Notes: generated by a model not told the origin, from the letters alone. A stretch of 64,000 bases of DNA from Symbiodinium natans (GCA_905221605.1 CAJNDS010002637.1:248001-312000); one strand, 5' to 3'; shown: positions 34,564-47,557, counted from the first letter of the stretch. Numbers and translations are program-made.

Positions 34564-35194
34564 ATCGTAGTCTGAATCTATGCTGTAGCCCTAGCAGCAG
34601 CGTGGTGCAGCAGCGGCAATCTCCGATTAGGGCATCACCTTCTCTGCCGCTGCCATGACGATGCTGCTGGGTAAGCTGCTCATGGACCTTTCACCAAGTG
34701 GCCATGTACAGCCCCGGCTGCAGAAACCCATGAAACCCCTCAGGGCAGCTAGCATCAAGATGTTAATTGTACAGCCTACCGTGCGGGATCGGCTTTAGGA
34801 CAAACTGAAAAAAGAAGGTGCTAAGAAGGGCCTAGCACATCATGGCGCCAAATGGACTCGACTTGACATGGCTCGACCCAGTCCTTGTGCAATTTGTGCA
34901 GTTCCGTTTTGGGTAATGGAGACACTGGAGACACATCTGGACAAAGCCTACACACAAATACACATAGTCCAGGGCGGCCGCAACATCTAGCAAGACCGTA
35001 TAGCCTAGCGACTTACATCAAGTTACCCCTTGCGCAGAGAGGGGGGGCCTCTGGCTGCCTGTGCTGCTGCAAGGCTTTAAGGCACCTTGGATGTCTGATC
35101 ACTTGGGAAAACCAAAAAGAAACCACATGAATCTGGACCGGCAAAGTCGCGCAATCGTTGTTTCTGGCGTGAGGCGCTGACCATAACGGACACC
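34564..35194 (+). other. Spacer upstream of syntaxin
   Basis: About 630 bp without an assignable gene. Any spliced-leader acceptor for the syntaxin mRNA should lie near its 3' end. No repeats are seen. Confidence 0.4.
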
Positions 35195-38193
35195 ATGCTC
35201 TCTGCCTCCTCTGACCCATACTATGTGGCGAAGGAAGAGGTGGCCAAAGCCATGCAGAGGCTTCAAGGCCAGTCCAATTCCTGCACAGCTGCTCGTGTGT
35301 TAGAGCCTTAGGGCCTTGGGGCATTTCTCCAACAGGCATGCATCCGGAATGGCGACGGCTTCTGCAGACAGAAAACACCGCGCGGTCGGAACGTTTCAAG
35401 GAGCTGCACTCAGAGCTTGCAGGCCTGGGCTCGAAGGGATTCCGCGTGCCAAGTTCGTCCTAATCTGTGCCGCCCGTTAAGGGTGTTGGAAAGTAAGAAA
35501 CATGGAACACCTAGAAGAGACTTCTGGTCATGTTGGCGAGGTGAACTTGAGCAACTGAGCCTGGACTTAGATGACATTCATGCCGCTCTTCTGCAAGTAC
35601 TGTCTGTCTGCTCCGAGCACCCGTGAAAGTTCGGGCCTGGTAGTATTCAAACTTCAAAGTCTGACCGGACAGCATGAGCAGTATTGAGCAATGATTCGGC
35701 AATGATCCTGGTGATGTCTCATGGTTCGTTCCAAGACCTTCGCATGGTGTCAAGGCCACGATCAGCATGGTCGAAGGCAACCGTGGTACCTTCCAGATCA
35801 GCGACGCAGAGCTTGCAAGCCGCCGGCGCTTTGTGGCAGACTCACGTCAGACACTTGATCAGCTTCAGAAGGACCCAGAAAAAGGGCTCTGTGTGGGTTG
35901 AAATGGGTTGAAGGTGGACCTCTGAGCCTGACTCTGCCAGGATATCCGTGGGCCGCAGACGCGGGCGAAGCTGGAAAGCGACCAGAAGGCCAGCCACATG
36001 CTAACGAGCAATGAACACTAAGAAAGTAAGACAGACAAGAGACCACCCACATTTGCACGTCGGCCTCTGGGTCGGCGCCTCGGCGCAACTCTTGGCCTGA
36101 TCATAGCCGTCATAGCCATGGAGATGTTGTGAGGCACTGCTCTCCAGTTCAGCCTCGAGCGCGCGTGCTCGTGACCCGCCTCACAAACCTCATCTGCAAC
36201 GCAAGCAAATGCAAGCAAACATGATATTTGATTTGCATTGCGGCCCGCCTCGGCCGGGCCCCACGTTGCACCTTATCTTGCGGTGCAGGCTGCCATGCGC
36301 CCATGGCAATATAGGGAGTCCCTGCATGGAGGCCGCTGGAGGTTCAGAGTCGGAGGTCCCAAGTCCCGGTCCCGAACACAGGCTTTAAACAGCTGGACAA
36401 CTATGGACTAGCGAACTTGCTGCCTGTGCGGTACTTCTGGTCACCCAATGGCGGATCTTGCAACCCGAAGCCTAAGCATCATGCATGTCTGACAATGTCT
36501 GACATTGGCACATATATACATTAAGCCCCTTGGATGCGCCAAGAAAAGGGGTCGCCAGAGGGTCCCAAGAAGGAGGCGTTTCTAAGAGGGGCCTCCTGCC
36601 CCGGCGTAGTGCCCACAGCCAAGGGTCGGTCGGCCATGGGGCTTTAGCCCAGTCGGGGAAGTCGGAAAACGAGGGGTGGCAACGGGGTGTTGAGACAGAT
36701 TTAAGCCCGGGTTCCTCTCAGCAAATTGGGTGAGCACTTGGCCAAGCCGAGTCGGACAAGTTTACGTCTGGCATGTTTGGCATCTCATCGTTTGCATCCC
36801 AGGCGAGGAGCGGCAAAGCCGGGCGGTGCAGGAGTTCAAGGGATCTCAGAATGTCTCAGACACTCAGTGATGTGTGATGTGTTGTAGTGATCTGTTAGTG
36901 TTGAGCACTCGGCCTTGGCTCCGTGGCCGGCGCAGGACAACCAGGCATTCCTGGATAGGCAGCGACAGCAACAAGCGCAGATGATGGCCAGGCAGGATGA
37001 GGACGCATGGGGCTTGCCATGCTTTGCTTCTTTGCTTCTTTGCGTCTTTGCTTCTTTTTTGTTTTTTTTCTTTGCTTGGCGTTGGGGCGCATGGTGCTCC
37101 TAGGCAGAATGCATTCACTCTTGGGGCGAGGTTGCTGGGCTTGTCATTGCTGACCTCACGCCGTAAGCATTAGAAAGCCTAAAGCGCGCTGGCCTACTTC
37201 AGCAAGAGGGTAAGCCGGGTAAGGGAAAGAAGAAGGAGAATAACAACATGGTGATGCAAAGGCATGAAAGGCAAGATTCACGAAGCAACAGCCAATGCTT
37301 TGGACGATGGTGATGGAGCTTCGGACGCAACAAGCGGTAAATCCTTGTGGTACTGTTGGTGACGAAGGAAGCAAGGATTAGCGCCGTCCACGGAGACATT
37401 ACAACTTGTTGATCTACAAACGCCCCAGACTTGCCCACATCTTTGTGAACAGTTTGACAAGTCCCTCGTCAACCAAACGCGCAGTTTCTGACGGTCGCAG
37501 CATGAGAACGGGTAGTAATCAGAACACGTGTTAACATACTGGGACAACTACTCGCACCTTTCGCCCCTCGCTGAAGGATCTCACGCACATTTTTCATCCT
37601 CATTTTCTGTGGGCGTGAGGACTTGACCGAGCTTTCACTAAGCGCGCAGAGGCTTGGCAACACTGCTCAGACACTGAACTGCATTACCTTTACTTTGCCT
37701 GTCATTGGCGTGGTTCCCGGATGTGGCCCACGCATTTCAACCCAGCAAGGATCCTGAATGTTGAGCTCAAAGAGCAGCAGAAGTTGCTTGAGGAGCTGGA
37801 TGAGGTGCACATCACGAAACATGCTGAACATGGAGAGCAGCAGCGTAAGTAGCATGCGACAGACTCGGGCTAGGGCCATGCGCGAACAGGATATTGACAA
37901 GGAGGCCGAGAAGCTGAACTTTGCCGCCAACCTCAGCTGGCTCATGCTTGGTCATGCTCGGTTTACCTCCATTTCTTACCCCTCCAGAGAGTTCCCGTAG
38001 GTCATGAAGCGCATGGGGAAGCTTCTGAAAACAAGCGACAGCAAGCAGCCGCTCCCTCAGGAGTCTTGTTGTGCACTCGCTACACCTACGAAGTCCTACT
38101 ACACCTCCTGCCAATCCAAGAATCAGGCTTTGCCTCATCATCGGGCTCAGCTGCTTGGTGGCGTTCCTCCTCTTCCTGCTCATCAACACCTGA
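35195..38193 (+). CDS. Syntaxin-6-like SNARE (Qc)
   Basis: Qc-SNARE of the trans-Golgi/endosome type that helps fuse transport vesicles. Exons: 35195-35267, 35336-35422, 35541-35581, 35755-~35870, 36936-37004, 37104-37159, 37750-37804, 37890-37922, 38001-38047, 38121-38193. The N-terminal syntaxin-6 domain is clear: DPYYVAKEEVAKAMQRLQG, EWRRLLQTENTARSE, ELEQLSLDLDDIHATISMVE, FQISDAELASRRRFV. The SNARE helix begins RQRQQQAQMMARQDED and continues NVELKEQQKLLEELDEDIDK, then VMKRMGKLLKTSDSKQ. The C-terminal anchor is RLCLIIGLSCLVAFLLFLL, ending INT-stop at 38,193. Seven of eight assigned donors are GC. The weakly conserved linker between 35,870 and 36,936 probably holds an unplaced exon. Start ATG 35,195 directly precedes the conserved DPYY motif. 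Confidence 0.88.
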
Positions 38194-39345
38194 TGCATCC
38201 TGATGTATCCTGATGTGATCTGATGTGGTTGCAGTTTCGGTGGCCATGCGTAGTGCCGACCGGGTCCGGGCCGCAATTGCGCAAAATTGGTACAGAGGAG
38301 CGCAGTGCCAGCCCTGACGCCTTGTCAACTTTTTGACATTCGGTGGTAAATGTGGTAGCAACTTGATCCCCATAACATTCCCATGGCAGCTCAGCAAGTC
38401 TTTTGGATTTTGAAGCGGGATGGGGCGACCGAGAAAGGTTAAACGAGGGATGAAGCAAGGTGATCGACTCGCTCTCCTTGCTTCTCGTGCGTCGGCAGTT
38501 AATGTTTTTGGCGAGACTGCTTCCAGCAGCTTGGCCAAGCCAGCGGGACAAAAAAGACAGCCTTCCCGCCTCAGCATGCTGTTCTGAATCGTTTTCGCAT
38601 TAAGTTGACAAGTTGCATATCAGCAGATCTGATTGTCATATTTGTGCAAGATGAGCAGTCCACTCCCACGAAGAAGTGAAGAGCACGCAACTGCTCGCAT
38701 CTCAACTCCTGTTGTGCACCAGAACCCGTGAGGCGCAGTCCGATACTCGAATCCCCGACCCAAGCACCAGCATCAGAGCATTGCTGCAGCTTCCAAGCCA
38801 TGTCGCTGCCCAAAGAGGATGATTACCATACGATGGAACTTTCGAGGCCCTGTCAGCCACTTGAAGTCCAACTGTGAACTGCCCCTTTGCTTCTCTCCGT
38901 AGCCATGGCCTGTCAGGCGAAGCATCCAGATCTCTGACCTGCAAGAGGCACGGAGAAACACTGCAATGCCAGTGAGAGCCATTTTGGTGCATCAAGCGTG
39001 GCATATCCTTGTTGTGAAGACCACCGCCATGGCAAGAGGAGCTGGATGGCGGAAGGGAGCGACAGAGACAAGCGGAGGATGCACTGAGTTGTATGCACAG
39101 CTTCTACGTATAGTGTGTGTGTGTGTGTGTGTGTGGCTGTGTGTGTGTGTTGTGGCTGCGCGTGGCTGCCTGAGGCTGCGCGTGGCTCTGCGTGGCTCTG
39201 TGTTTCTCTGTGTGGGTGTGGGGTGGGTGTGGTGTGTGGGAGCGTTTGGCCTCACGCATCCGCCAAGCTCATTCCCACCCGACCAGATCTCCATACAGTT
39301 GTTGCTGGCGCTTGTCAGCTCTGCACATTGCGATTGTGCGGCGCA
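38194..39345 (+). other. Syntaxin 3' flank and possible start of coiled-coil gene
   Basis: Coding-like pieces: 38,245-38,290 (MRSADRVRAAIAQNW, a possible first exon) and about 38,460-38,585 (DRLALLASRASAVNVFGE, ends in a stop). They may be N-terminal exons of the coiled-coil gene that follows, but I could not link them by phase. A (GT)n microsatellite lies at 39,112-39,150 with a degenerate GT/CT extension to about 39,235. Confidence 0.3.
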
Positions 39346-42300
39346 GGATCGGTCTGCAACCTTGGAGAGACAGATAGAAAAGCTGAAGGCAGCATGGCGC
39401 AGAATCTGGCGTCCACAGTACTTGGACTTTTAGTGGACTCCAGATCTTCTCATGGCAGGTGGAGATCTCCATCCGCAAAAGCAAGACCCAGGATGCAGGG
39501 CTGGGGCCGGGGCTTTAAAAAAGGCTCCTATAAAGTGCGGGATCCTTCACCCTCCTTCATGCGTCGCCAGCTAAGCGTGACTTTGGTTTCAACATTTACG
39601 AGAGGAGATGGACGACCAGGTGGCCGCTGATGAGGCCAATATCCTGAGTATTGTCATGAGCCTTGTTGTGTGACTGCACGGGCATACGGCGTGGCTTAAA
39701 GCGGCGTGGTGCCTCTGGATATCGTAGTGCTTTTTGCACTGATGCAGGCTGCCTGCCTGAAAAACCAGGGTCTGCTGCAGGCAGCGTCCGAGGCTTGCAG
39801 TTTCAGATGAGCAAGAATTCATGCACCTTCGAGATACTTCACAATCGTACTCGCAATCATGCCCATGCTCAGCGTTCTCCCGGCCAGGCAGCACAGGCAG
39901 ACTTGCTACGACTCCAAGCAGAGCTGGCGCCTTGCCTCGAAACGGAAGGAAGAGGGCATTGCAAGCAGCACGATGGTGATTTTAGTGGCAGGCCGAGGCT
40001 GAGGCAGCTGTGGAACAAAGCGAAGCGCAGGCTGAGGTGGCAAAGTGAGAGGGGGACCTCAGTGGGACCTGGGTCGATTGGCAGGTTGTCGTGACTTCCG
40101 CGTGCTAGAGTCTTATAGCATACAGCATAACTAGGCCACTGCATTGACCTCTCAAGCACCAGAAGCAGGGCCTAATCGCCGCCTCATGCAGGCAAGGAAG
40201 GCAGCAGATGCAGCGGAGGAGGAGGCAAATCTCAAAGCTGCACATGTACTGTAGCAGAATGCCATGCGAGAGGGATGATTCACCGTACACCAGGAGAGAC
40301 GACGCGAGGCTGAAGAAGCAAAGCAGGCGCAGCCCTGGACTACCAAGATCTAATGCGCGTAAAGGGAATTCAATGTTGCCATGACAATAGTGTCAGCGAA
40401 ACATCACTTTTGGAGGCATCACAGCTGGCTGCAGCCCAGGAAGCAGCGCAAGCTTCACAAGCTGACGTTGACAAAGTTCAGGCAGGGAGAGATGAGCTTG
40501 TATGAGCTTGCACGGTGCCAGCATGTGCAATCGGAAGTGTGCCGTCAATGGGCTGCTCTGGTGGCAAGGCCGAACTCCGCGACCTGGAGTCGCATCCCAA
40601 GGACGAAGCGCAAGTCACAACATACGTAGGAAGAAATAGCAGAAACAGCACACAGGAAGATGGACTCTAGTGACTACACAACATTGCTTCATGAATGTGA
40701 CGCATGCTTCGGCTCTCGGGGTTCATCTTGCCTAAGGGTGACTTTGGACATGGAGAAGAAGAGCACCAAGGCAAGCGGCAAGCCCTTGCTTCCATGATTT
40801 GATTGACAAAAGCACTCAGCTTTTCTTCTATGCCGACAGGAGCTGAAGGAGTCTTTGGTGGAAGCAGAGGACGGAGTTGAAACGCATGCGAGCGTATGTC
40901 GAACGAAGTTTCGAACAGACGGAAGTAGGGAGTGTCGTTGACTGAGATGTGGCGTCCGGCACTGCAGAGTCCACGCACAGCAAATCAAGATCCCACGAGC
41001 GCAGGAGAGGAGAGATGCTGCCCGAGTTGAATGTGACCGCTTGGCTAGAGTCTTGGAGGCGCAAGCCGAGAAATCTAAGCTTGATTCAGGGCGGGTTGAG
41101 GGCCAGGAGCTTTGGCAGTCCCTCCTGAAAAACGAGATCATGTTGTTCATCAAGTGAGCTGAGAGCGGAGCTGACACTGGCAGCTCCCATAAGTGACAAT
41201 GCAAAGTGATGCACACCACACAGAATTCAACAACGCACCAGCGGTTCATTCACGCGCACCGAACAAGTAGCAAGTTGCGAAAACATCGTCTCTGCCGATG
41301 GTTTCATGGTCCAGGGCAAGCACCAACCGTGTTCAAAAGTTGCGAACGTTTTTTCAGATTCGCTTCGCCTCCCACGCGTCGGCTCTTCAAAGTATCCACT
41401 TTCCATCATGCTTCACATCGCAATAATTAGTGCGAAGGATCGCATCCAACAAGTCCGGCCATTCGCACGCGCTGGCAACACGGACGAAATCGTCGTGCGG
41501 GCATAGATGCTCTGCTCTGGCCATTCGTGCGCACTGGGGACACAGACGTAATCATCGTGCGAGCGTGGATGCTCTGCCGACTCGCAAGCACTGGCAGCAT
41601 GGACGAATTCATAGTGTGGGCCATGTGTCCAGCCACATCGTTTCTTTACAGCAGCTGTATCGGTCTTTACACTGTTTTTAGACCGTGACCCACACGAAAC
41701 ACTCCAAATACTAATGCGAAGCCAAGGTAAGAAAGGTGCAATACAGCGGGTGCTCAAATCACTGCGCCGCCGATGTTCATGTCACCCGATGGAAACGACA
41801 TGTGCGCGGCGCACGTAAACAATCTGCCGGAGCAAGAAAAGTTCGTTCCTAGGGGCATTGCACCGATGGCCAGCTGGCGGATGGCGGTGGTCGGAACCTC
41901 TCGCAAAAGGAGGATGGCAACTCCGGCCATGGCCTCTTCTCCGAACGCCCTCCGGCATACCTGCTTGAAAGGCTGACTCCGCCACGCAAGACCGGTTGCC
42001 GCTACAAGGATATGTCCGCTTGGGTTTGCGGTCCGTTCTTGTGAACAGCTCTGGATCTCCTCGGCGGTCATCGTAAAACTGTCCACGTGTTGCGTGTTCG
42101 TCCAGGCTGTAGGCCGCCTTAAGTTGCGGGGCAGTCGCATCGCTCTGTGTTATTCTGTGTTCGGTGATCAAGGAGATTGGAAGTGGAAGTGGCCGCGTCT
42201 GCGTGCTGTGTTCTGTCGACTGGTGACGTGATGATCTTGACTGGCAAACATGTCAATCGAACGCTTTTTTGCAAGGCAAAGCCAGGCATATCCATCTTTA

Positions 42301-43782
42301 CATGCTACCTGACATACGTGGTCTCAATGGTGGAGTTGGTCAGGCGCTAGGCTCCAAAGGTGAGCTTCAGCTCCTGCGAGAGGCAAGGTCTGGTGATGTT
42401 AGCATATTCCTGGGATCGTGCTGTCTTTGTGCCTTTTCTGACACTTTTCTCTGCTGCCTTTTGTTGCGACAGGCTCTCACAAGCAAGATCGAGGCGCAGC
42501 AGCGACACACACAGGAGAGGGTCAGCATAGTGTCAGCCTGTCGCTGTTGAGTCCGTTGAGTCTACTTCTGTGCAAGTGAGGACTTGCGAAGCCTAAGAGC
42601 CAAGGCAGGGTTTGAGAGAGCGCGGTGGCCTCATGACGCCAAGTCCTTCAGACACGTTCCAGAAGGCCCCGCCTCGATTGGCCAATCTGCTGAGCACTTC
42701 AGGAACAAAGAAGCAGCTCTGAACGAAAGCCGCAGGACGGCTTGCGCCATTGTTGCGCACAGAGAAGATGCCCCAGCCCACGCCGCCCCAGCGAAGGATC
42801 CTGTCACAGACGCCGTGCCAGCTCGCCAGAGCCCTTTTGGCTCCAACACGCCTCTCATTCCGTTGCGACTGCTGTCGAGGACGATACTTCATCGCGGCTT
42901 GGTACGTCTTCACTCGCAGAGGCCGTCATGGGTCCGGAACAGGGACCAAAGCCTAGCGTGTTGTCCTGGCACTTTGTGAGGGTTTGAGGGCCTTGATATT
43001 GTACTGGTATTCGATGGGGGTTAAAGACTAAGACCTCTCGGCGGCCCATGTCAGAACCAAAATGTTCATTCTGTCGCATATGGACGTGTCCAAGATGTTG
43101 TCATCGACCACGCATGACCTGCACTTTGGAGCGCGATGCTGAACTCGCCATGGCTTCGGAGAATAAACACAGATTGTTTTATGGGGCCTCTCTGCAGTCG
43201 CGGCCATGGGTGGGCACGCTGGCCGCATGCCACTTCACATGGCAAAACAAGACCGTTGACTGGTCAGGCGTAGTTTATATATCCTTGAAGAAGACAGGCC
43301 AATAAACAGACACAACCAGGATGAAACAAGCATTCCTAGGGAATGTCCACGATTTCAACCTTGCTTTGGAGGCCAGGCGCCAGGCAGAGACCTCGCGTAC
43401 GAAGAGGTGCTGAAGCTGACCTCATGACCTCATGCATCCAGACATGGAAAACAGTGTTTTTGCACCAGCTAGCAGTCCTCCCCTCATCTTCGAAGTACGC
43501 AGGCTCGAAATGGAGGCTGAAGCCAAGCAACTGGACAAGGAGGTGTCGGATCTTCAAGGCTAGCAGCCCTGCATGCAATGCACAACGTAGCGCGGCAGTC
43601 TGCGCAACGGTTGAGAACGTCCCATGCCCGAAAGGATCTTTCAAACTGGACCTGGAGCAAGAGCACTACGAATCCTTGAAGAAGGACGCTTCTTCTTCTG
43701 CTTGAGCAGCATGCAAGTATCACCATGTATATCACCCATGATTGCGAAGCTCCACATCCAGAATCGGGCCCTCCGGCTCAAC
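39346..43782 (+). CDS. Long coiled-coil protein of tiny phase-0 exons
   Basis: Exons that chain in frame: 39346-39387 (LERQIEKLK), 39459-39494, 39605-39634, 39888-39926 (ADLLRLQAEL), 39992-40039 (AEAEAAVEQSEAQAEV), 40192-40236 (ARKAADAAEEEANLK), 40294-40326 (ERRREAEEAKQ), 40416-40481 (ASQLAAAQEAAQASQ). Further pieces: 40569-~40625 (AELRDLES), 40840-40887 (ELKESLVEAEDG), 41005-~41100 (RLARVLEAQAEKSK), 42344-42382 (KGELQLLRE), from 42473 (ALTSKIEAQQRH), ~43490-43558 (LEMEAEAKQLDKEVSDLQ), 43635-43687 (GSFKLDLEQEHYESLKK), ~43741-43782. Nearly all are phase 0, start with G and end at a GC donor. The Ala/Glu/Gln/Lys/Arg-rich heptads show a long rod. No motor or enzymatic domain is visible, so the function is unknown; cytoskeletal or scaffold proteins look like this. 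Both ends of the gene are unresolved, and 42.6-43.3 kb may hold more exons or a neighbour. Confidence 0.62.
42584..43305 (+). CDS. Exon-like pieces within or beside the coiled-coil gene
   Basis: 42,690-42,840 encodes an Ala/Glu/Arg-rich segment (EHFRNKEAALNESRRTACAI). 42,856-42,987 in another frame encodes VEDDTSSRLGTSSLAEAV and ends in a stop. 43,117-43,305 encodes LERDAELAMASENKHRLF and ends in a stop. They may be additional exons of the coiled-coil gene or a terminal exon; their order and splice joins are unresolved. Confidence 0.3.
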
Positions 43783-46700
43783 CAGGGGTCCAATCACGCT
43801 ATCCGGGAACTAACTTCGTTTCACCACGGCGCCAGAGGGAGACCAATATGCAACATTTTTGCAAAAGAGATTCTTGTGTTTGTCTCAGGTATGAAGTCCT
43901 TACATCCTGATTCCTTTGAGTTCAGGCCTTCCTCCGGCGTTGCCCTTTCTCATCGCAGCTATGCAGTCATGCGCAGGCGTGCAATCGTGCAGACTCTTCG
44001 GTCCTTCATCATGCAGTCTCACGATTTAAGAACAAATCTATTCTGCTCTCAGTGCCTAACGCTATTTGCCTTGCGGCCATGGGTCTCTCCAACCTGGTGG
44101 TATTTTGCATAGCTGGCAGCCTTGCCCGCAAGCATCATGAGCCAGACAGATGCTTGGTGTGATTTGGCAGTTGAGCCTAGCTGCTTGCATGGCTCCGGCA
44201 TGCACCCCATCAATCATGTGATCTTTTGTGCAGAAGGTGCTAGGCCGCTAGTCTCTTGCTCGCTCTCGCACGATCTTAGCAGAAGCCTTCGAGTGAGCCT
44301 TTGTTGCTTCAAAAAATGCAAGGACCTACGCTTCAGAAATTTCAGCCGAAGCCGGCCAAGCCGGTGCTGCTGCTGCAACGGAGTATGGAGCGGGCGGCAG
44401 TGGCGACGCTGTCCTCACTGCTGCAGGGCATAAAATTTGTTTTAGGTCGGGCGCGTGCTCGTGCGCCCCCCGCGTTTGGGTACCGGGTAGGTTTTGACCC
44501 AAATTCGGTTTCCTTGGGGGCAGGAGGGGTGGCATTAATAACGTGCACAATCCAATACGAGCCTACACCCCATACACACCCCAAAGCAGAGCAACCCCAA
44601 AGAACTCTTATCCGGAAGGGGGTGGGGGGGGGGGGGGGGGGGACAGGGGAATAATGGCAAGACCAGGCAAAACCCGGCAGCCATACGACCCAAAAGCAAC
44701 ACTCCAAAGCAGTGCGACAAAAATAGCTGTCATTTAGTATTGGGGGTTTAGGATTTAAAGGGTGGGTACAGTGGTGAGGAGACCTGCTGCAAAAGGGCGG
44801 GTACTAATGCCTAACACCAGTGCTCGGGAATCGACATCAGTGCTTGAGCCGGCAATGTGCCAATTGCAAAGGGGTCCGACACGGCATCTCACGGCCTGCT
44901 TCTTTGGGAGGTTGCTTGTGCCAGTGCCAGAGATGCAGACTCCGATGCCTCCACCACTCCCTCCGCAAACCCACAGCCAAGAAGAGCCCAAAGCAAATCA
45001 CAGAACGATCTCATGGGTTCATGCAGACGTGGACAGGATTTCTCAGCCTCTTTGCTTGCGTTGTGACACTAAGGTTGCACGATGCTTCGGCAAACTCTAG
45101 CTGCGTGGACTGCAACCAATGCATGGCCGCAGAAATACGACGAAATACTCCTGCTTCATTTCGCTTCCCCTACAGTTGGCCTCCGAGGCCATGCGAAAGC
45201 CGAGATGCAGCAAAAGGACCGGCAGAAGATCGGCACCGGAGCAATACGAGCAAACTGTTCAGGCAATCAAGGGTGCACGTTTCAAAGCCGCGCCGAAGCC
45301 CGAAAACGTTTAGCGTCGAACACACACACACACCATGAATCCAGCAAGCCCCCAAGTTCTAGCCGCCAGATCCATCAAGTCATGCGTCTTGAGCAGGTGT
45401 TGCCCCGTGCTTGCCATACGACCTCACAGACGAGCCCATACGCAACTGTGCTTAGTTATACGGTTGCCGTCAAGTCTTTGCTCATTTCAGTCCTGCCCTG
45501 CTTTGATCGCCTGATGCCCGCATCCGGCAACACGCAGCCAAGCTGTTGCATGCGCGGCTGCATAAAGCGGTTGCAGAACTTAGGCCCCAGGTTGCAACTC
45601 AGATGCAACAACGTTGTGTGTGTATGCGTGCAGCCATGGTTCCCTTGCATATTCAACGAACTGACCGTGATTGCTGCATCTGCACCGTGCAACCTCATTG
45701 CCATAGCAAAAGTGCAAGATAGTGCAAGAAATGATGGGATGTCAAAGCTTGCAACCCGAGGTCTTCACATGTCGGCCTTGCTGTCAAAAGCAAGGCTACA
45801 GCGCAAAAAGCTGCGGACCCCAGCTCAGGGCGACAGCAAACCTGTCGCATCCTCTCGGGCCTGCATGGTTGGCATTGTCTATAGTGAATTCAAAGTCGGT
45901 TTCCAAAGACATGATATTTGTTGGGGCTGGCTGTCGCAAATGTTGCAAGGATCAGGCCTCCCAGCCCGTGGGAGATCCGCTGACGGGGGAAGACGAAGAC
46001 CTGCAAACAGCTTACAGCGACGAGGACTGTAGTTCAATCCAAGAGTCATCACCCGAGCAAACGTGCATTGTCGAGGTGATGCCTGGCATTGAAAGATATT
46101 ATATACTGAATCCCACATAGTTCCAACACATCTCTCAGGACGCGCGACAATGGAGCAAGATGCTCCCCTGTGAGCTGCATCTTGCAGGCCCCTCTGTTCT
46201 ATTGCTTCCCTGCACCGAGCAAGTTTTTGGAACATTGCCACACATGCGATGAGATCTCGCAGTCTCGTAAGAGCACACAACACAAGGGAAACTTGGGGTA
46301 GCGGAGGCTTCACAAGCGTGGCCTTGCAGTCGTGTCGTCGACGTGTTGCGTTTCTGCCTCGTAAACTGAGGTCTTGATGATGTTGATGATGTTGGGGTTT
46401 GGCTTTAAGTGTTTGGAGGCAGAGTTGAGCCTGCCGTCGCCCACTGGGGTTGCAAGCTTCTAATGGGCCTGTCTGTTCGGTTCGTCTGCAGTAGGCTTGC
46501 TTCAGTCGCGCTCTGCCTGTTCAGCTTCCAGCCTGAATGCTGGGGTAGCGCAATTGGACTCTGTACTAGTTGCCTTGACCATGTACACATAGCTTGGTGT
46601 TGTGAGACGTCCTTATGTGTTTGTGTTGTGGGAAGCGGTTGATGTCCACTGGAGGTGAGATCGCAGAGAACGAAGTTGATGTGTAATTTCACAGGGTCTG

Positions 46701-47191
46701 AAGTTGTCCTTGAAGTATTCTTCGCTTTGATTCTTGCCTGCCTTGTGCGAGTGTGAGCATCGAAATCCCCTTCCGGGACAGGTCCACAGTGAAGAGATTA
46801 AATCTACCGAAGCCTTGCCGTGCGTGGAAGCGAGGCTTCAAAACCCCTCCCGGATGCAAAAGCAACATCACACAAGATCACAAAGCGACCTGAACCCTTC
46901 ATCGAAAGCACGATTTCTTGACTCGTACATTCCAGCACATACAATTACGGTTCGGGAGCAGGACCCTCCCAGAGGACGCTTTGTTTTCTGGCGGCAGATG
47001 GGTATAATGAATATAATTAAGTCAGGACTCATGGCAAATGCTGTGTTTCTTTGGCGCTTGCTCAAAGCAGGCAATGGTCGCGTCCTGCAGGAACAGGGTT
47101 GCGTGAGGGCCATAGCGGCTATAGCGGCTATAGCATCAGGCCTTACTGGTAGTCTGACTCGCCACAGAGAGACGATTGCTGTGTCCTTCAA
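43783..47191 (+). other. Unassigned region with scattered exon-like pieces
   Basis: Candidates are 44,337-44,430 (+, Ala/Gly-rich), 45,173-45,313 (+, APEQYEQTVQAIKGARFKA, ends in a stop) and about 45,910-46,120 (+, acidic, VGDPLTGEDEDLQTAYSDED, ends in a stop). The longest frame (45,082-46,032, 316 codons) switches character several times and looks like introns read through by chance. A G run lies at 44,624-44,642 and a short (CA)n at about 45,321-45,333. No family recognised. Confidence 0.28.
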
Positions 47192-47341
47192 ATGGCAGGC
47201 ACTACAATTCAGGCGCTGCTGGACCACTACGCTGAAGACTCTGATTCCGAAGTTTCTGGGCTGCTAGGACTGGCAACCCTGCGTGCGAGTAGCGCGGGTG
47301 CTTCATACCATGGGAGAGCAGCAAGGGTGCGCCAACGCTAG
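47192..47341 (+). CDS. Probable first exon of an unknown gene
   Basis: ATG at 47,192 opens MAGTTIQALLDHYAEDSDSE, then VSGLLGL, with an acidic, well-formed N-terminus. A GC donor (ggactg|gcaacc, about 47,266) would suit the local splice pattern; otherwise the frame runs to a stop at 47,341. A following exon may be at about 47,450-47,557 (ELSKALGGMKNRLGYQ), which is interrupted by the transposon described next. No family recognised. Confidence 0.4.
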   Translation: MAGTTIQALLDHYAEDSDSEVSGLLGLATLRASSAGASYHGRAARVRQR

Positions 47342-47557
47342 CAGTCGAATCGCGAGTTCGTCCTGGTCTTGTGCAATTATTTGTTTATAGTCCTGCTATT
47401 CGTTCACGTTGGAAAGCATGATCTGCAGAACGGTACTGTCTCCAGGACATTCGCTTGGCTCCCACTCGCTTTCCGCATTGCTGCTGCAATTCAGAGGCGA
47501 GCTTTCCAAGGCACTCGGAGGGATGAAAAACCGATTAGGCTATCAGGGAGAACATTC

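Noticed and set aside
38897-38906. CCGTAGCCAT, matching the first 10 bases of the dinoflagellate spliced leader
   Set aside because: The match stops after 10 bases and the rest of the leader does not follow, so it is compatible with chance and not evidence for a retroposed cDNA.
45082-46032. 316-codon + strand ORF
   Set aside because: Composition changes repeatedly, and better coding-like pieces lie in other frames within it (45,173-45,313 and 45,910-46,120). It is probably chance read-through of introns.
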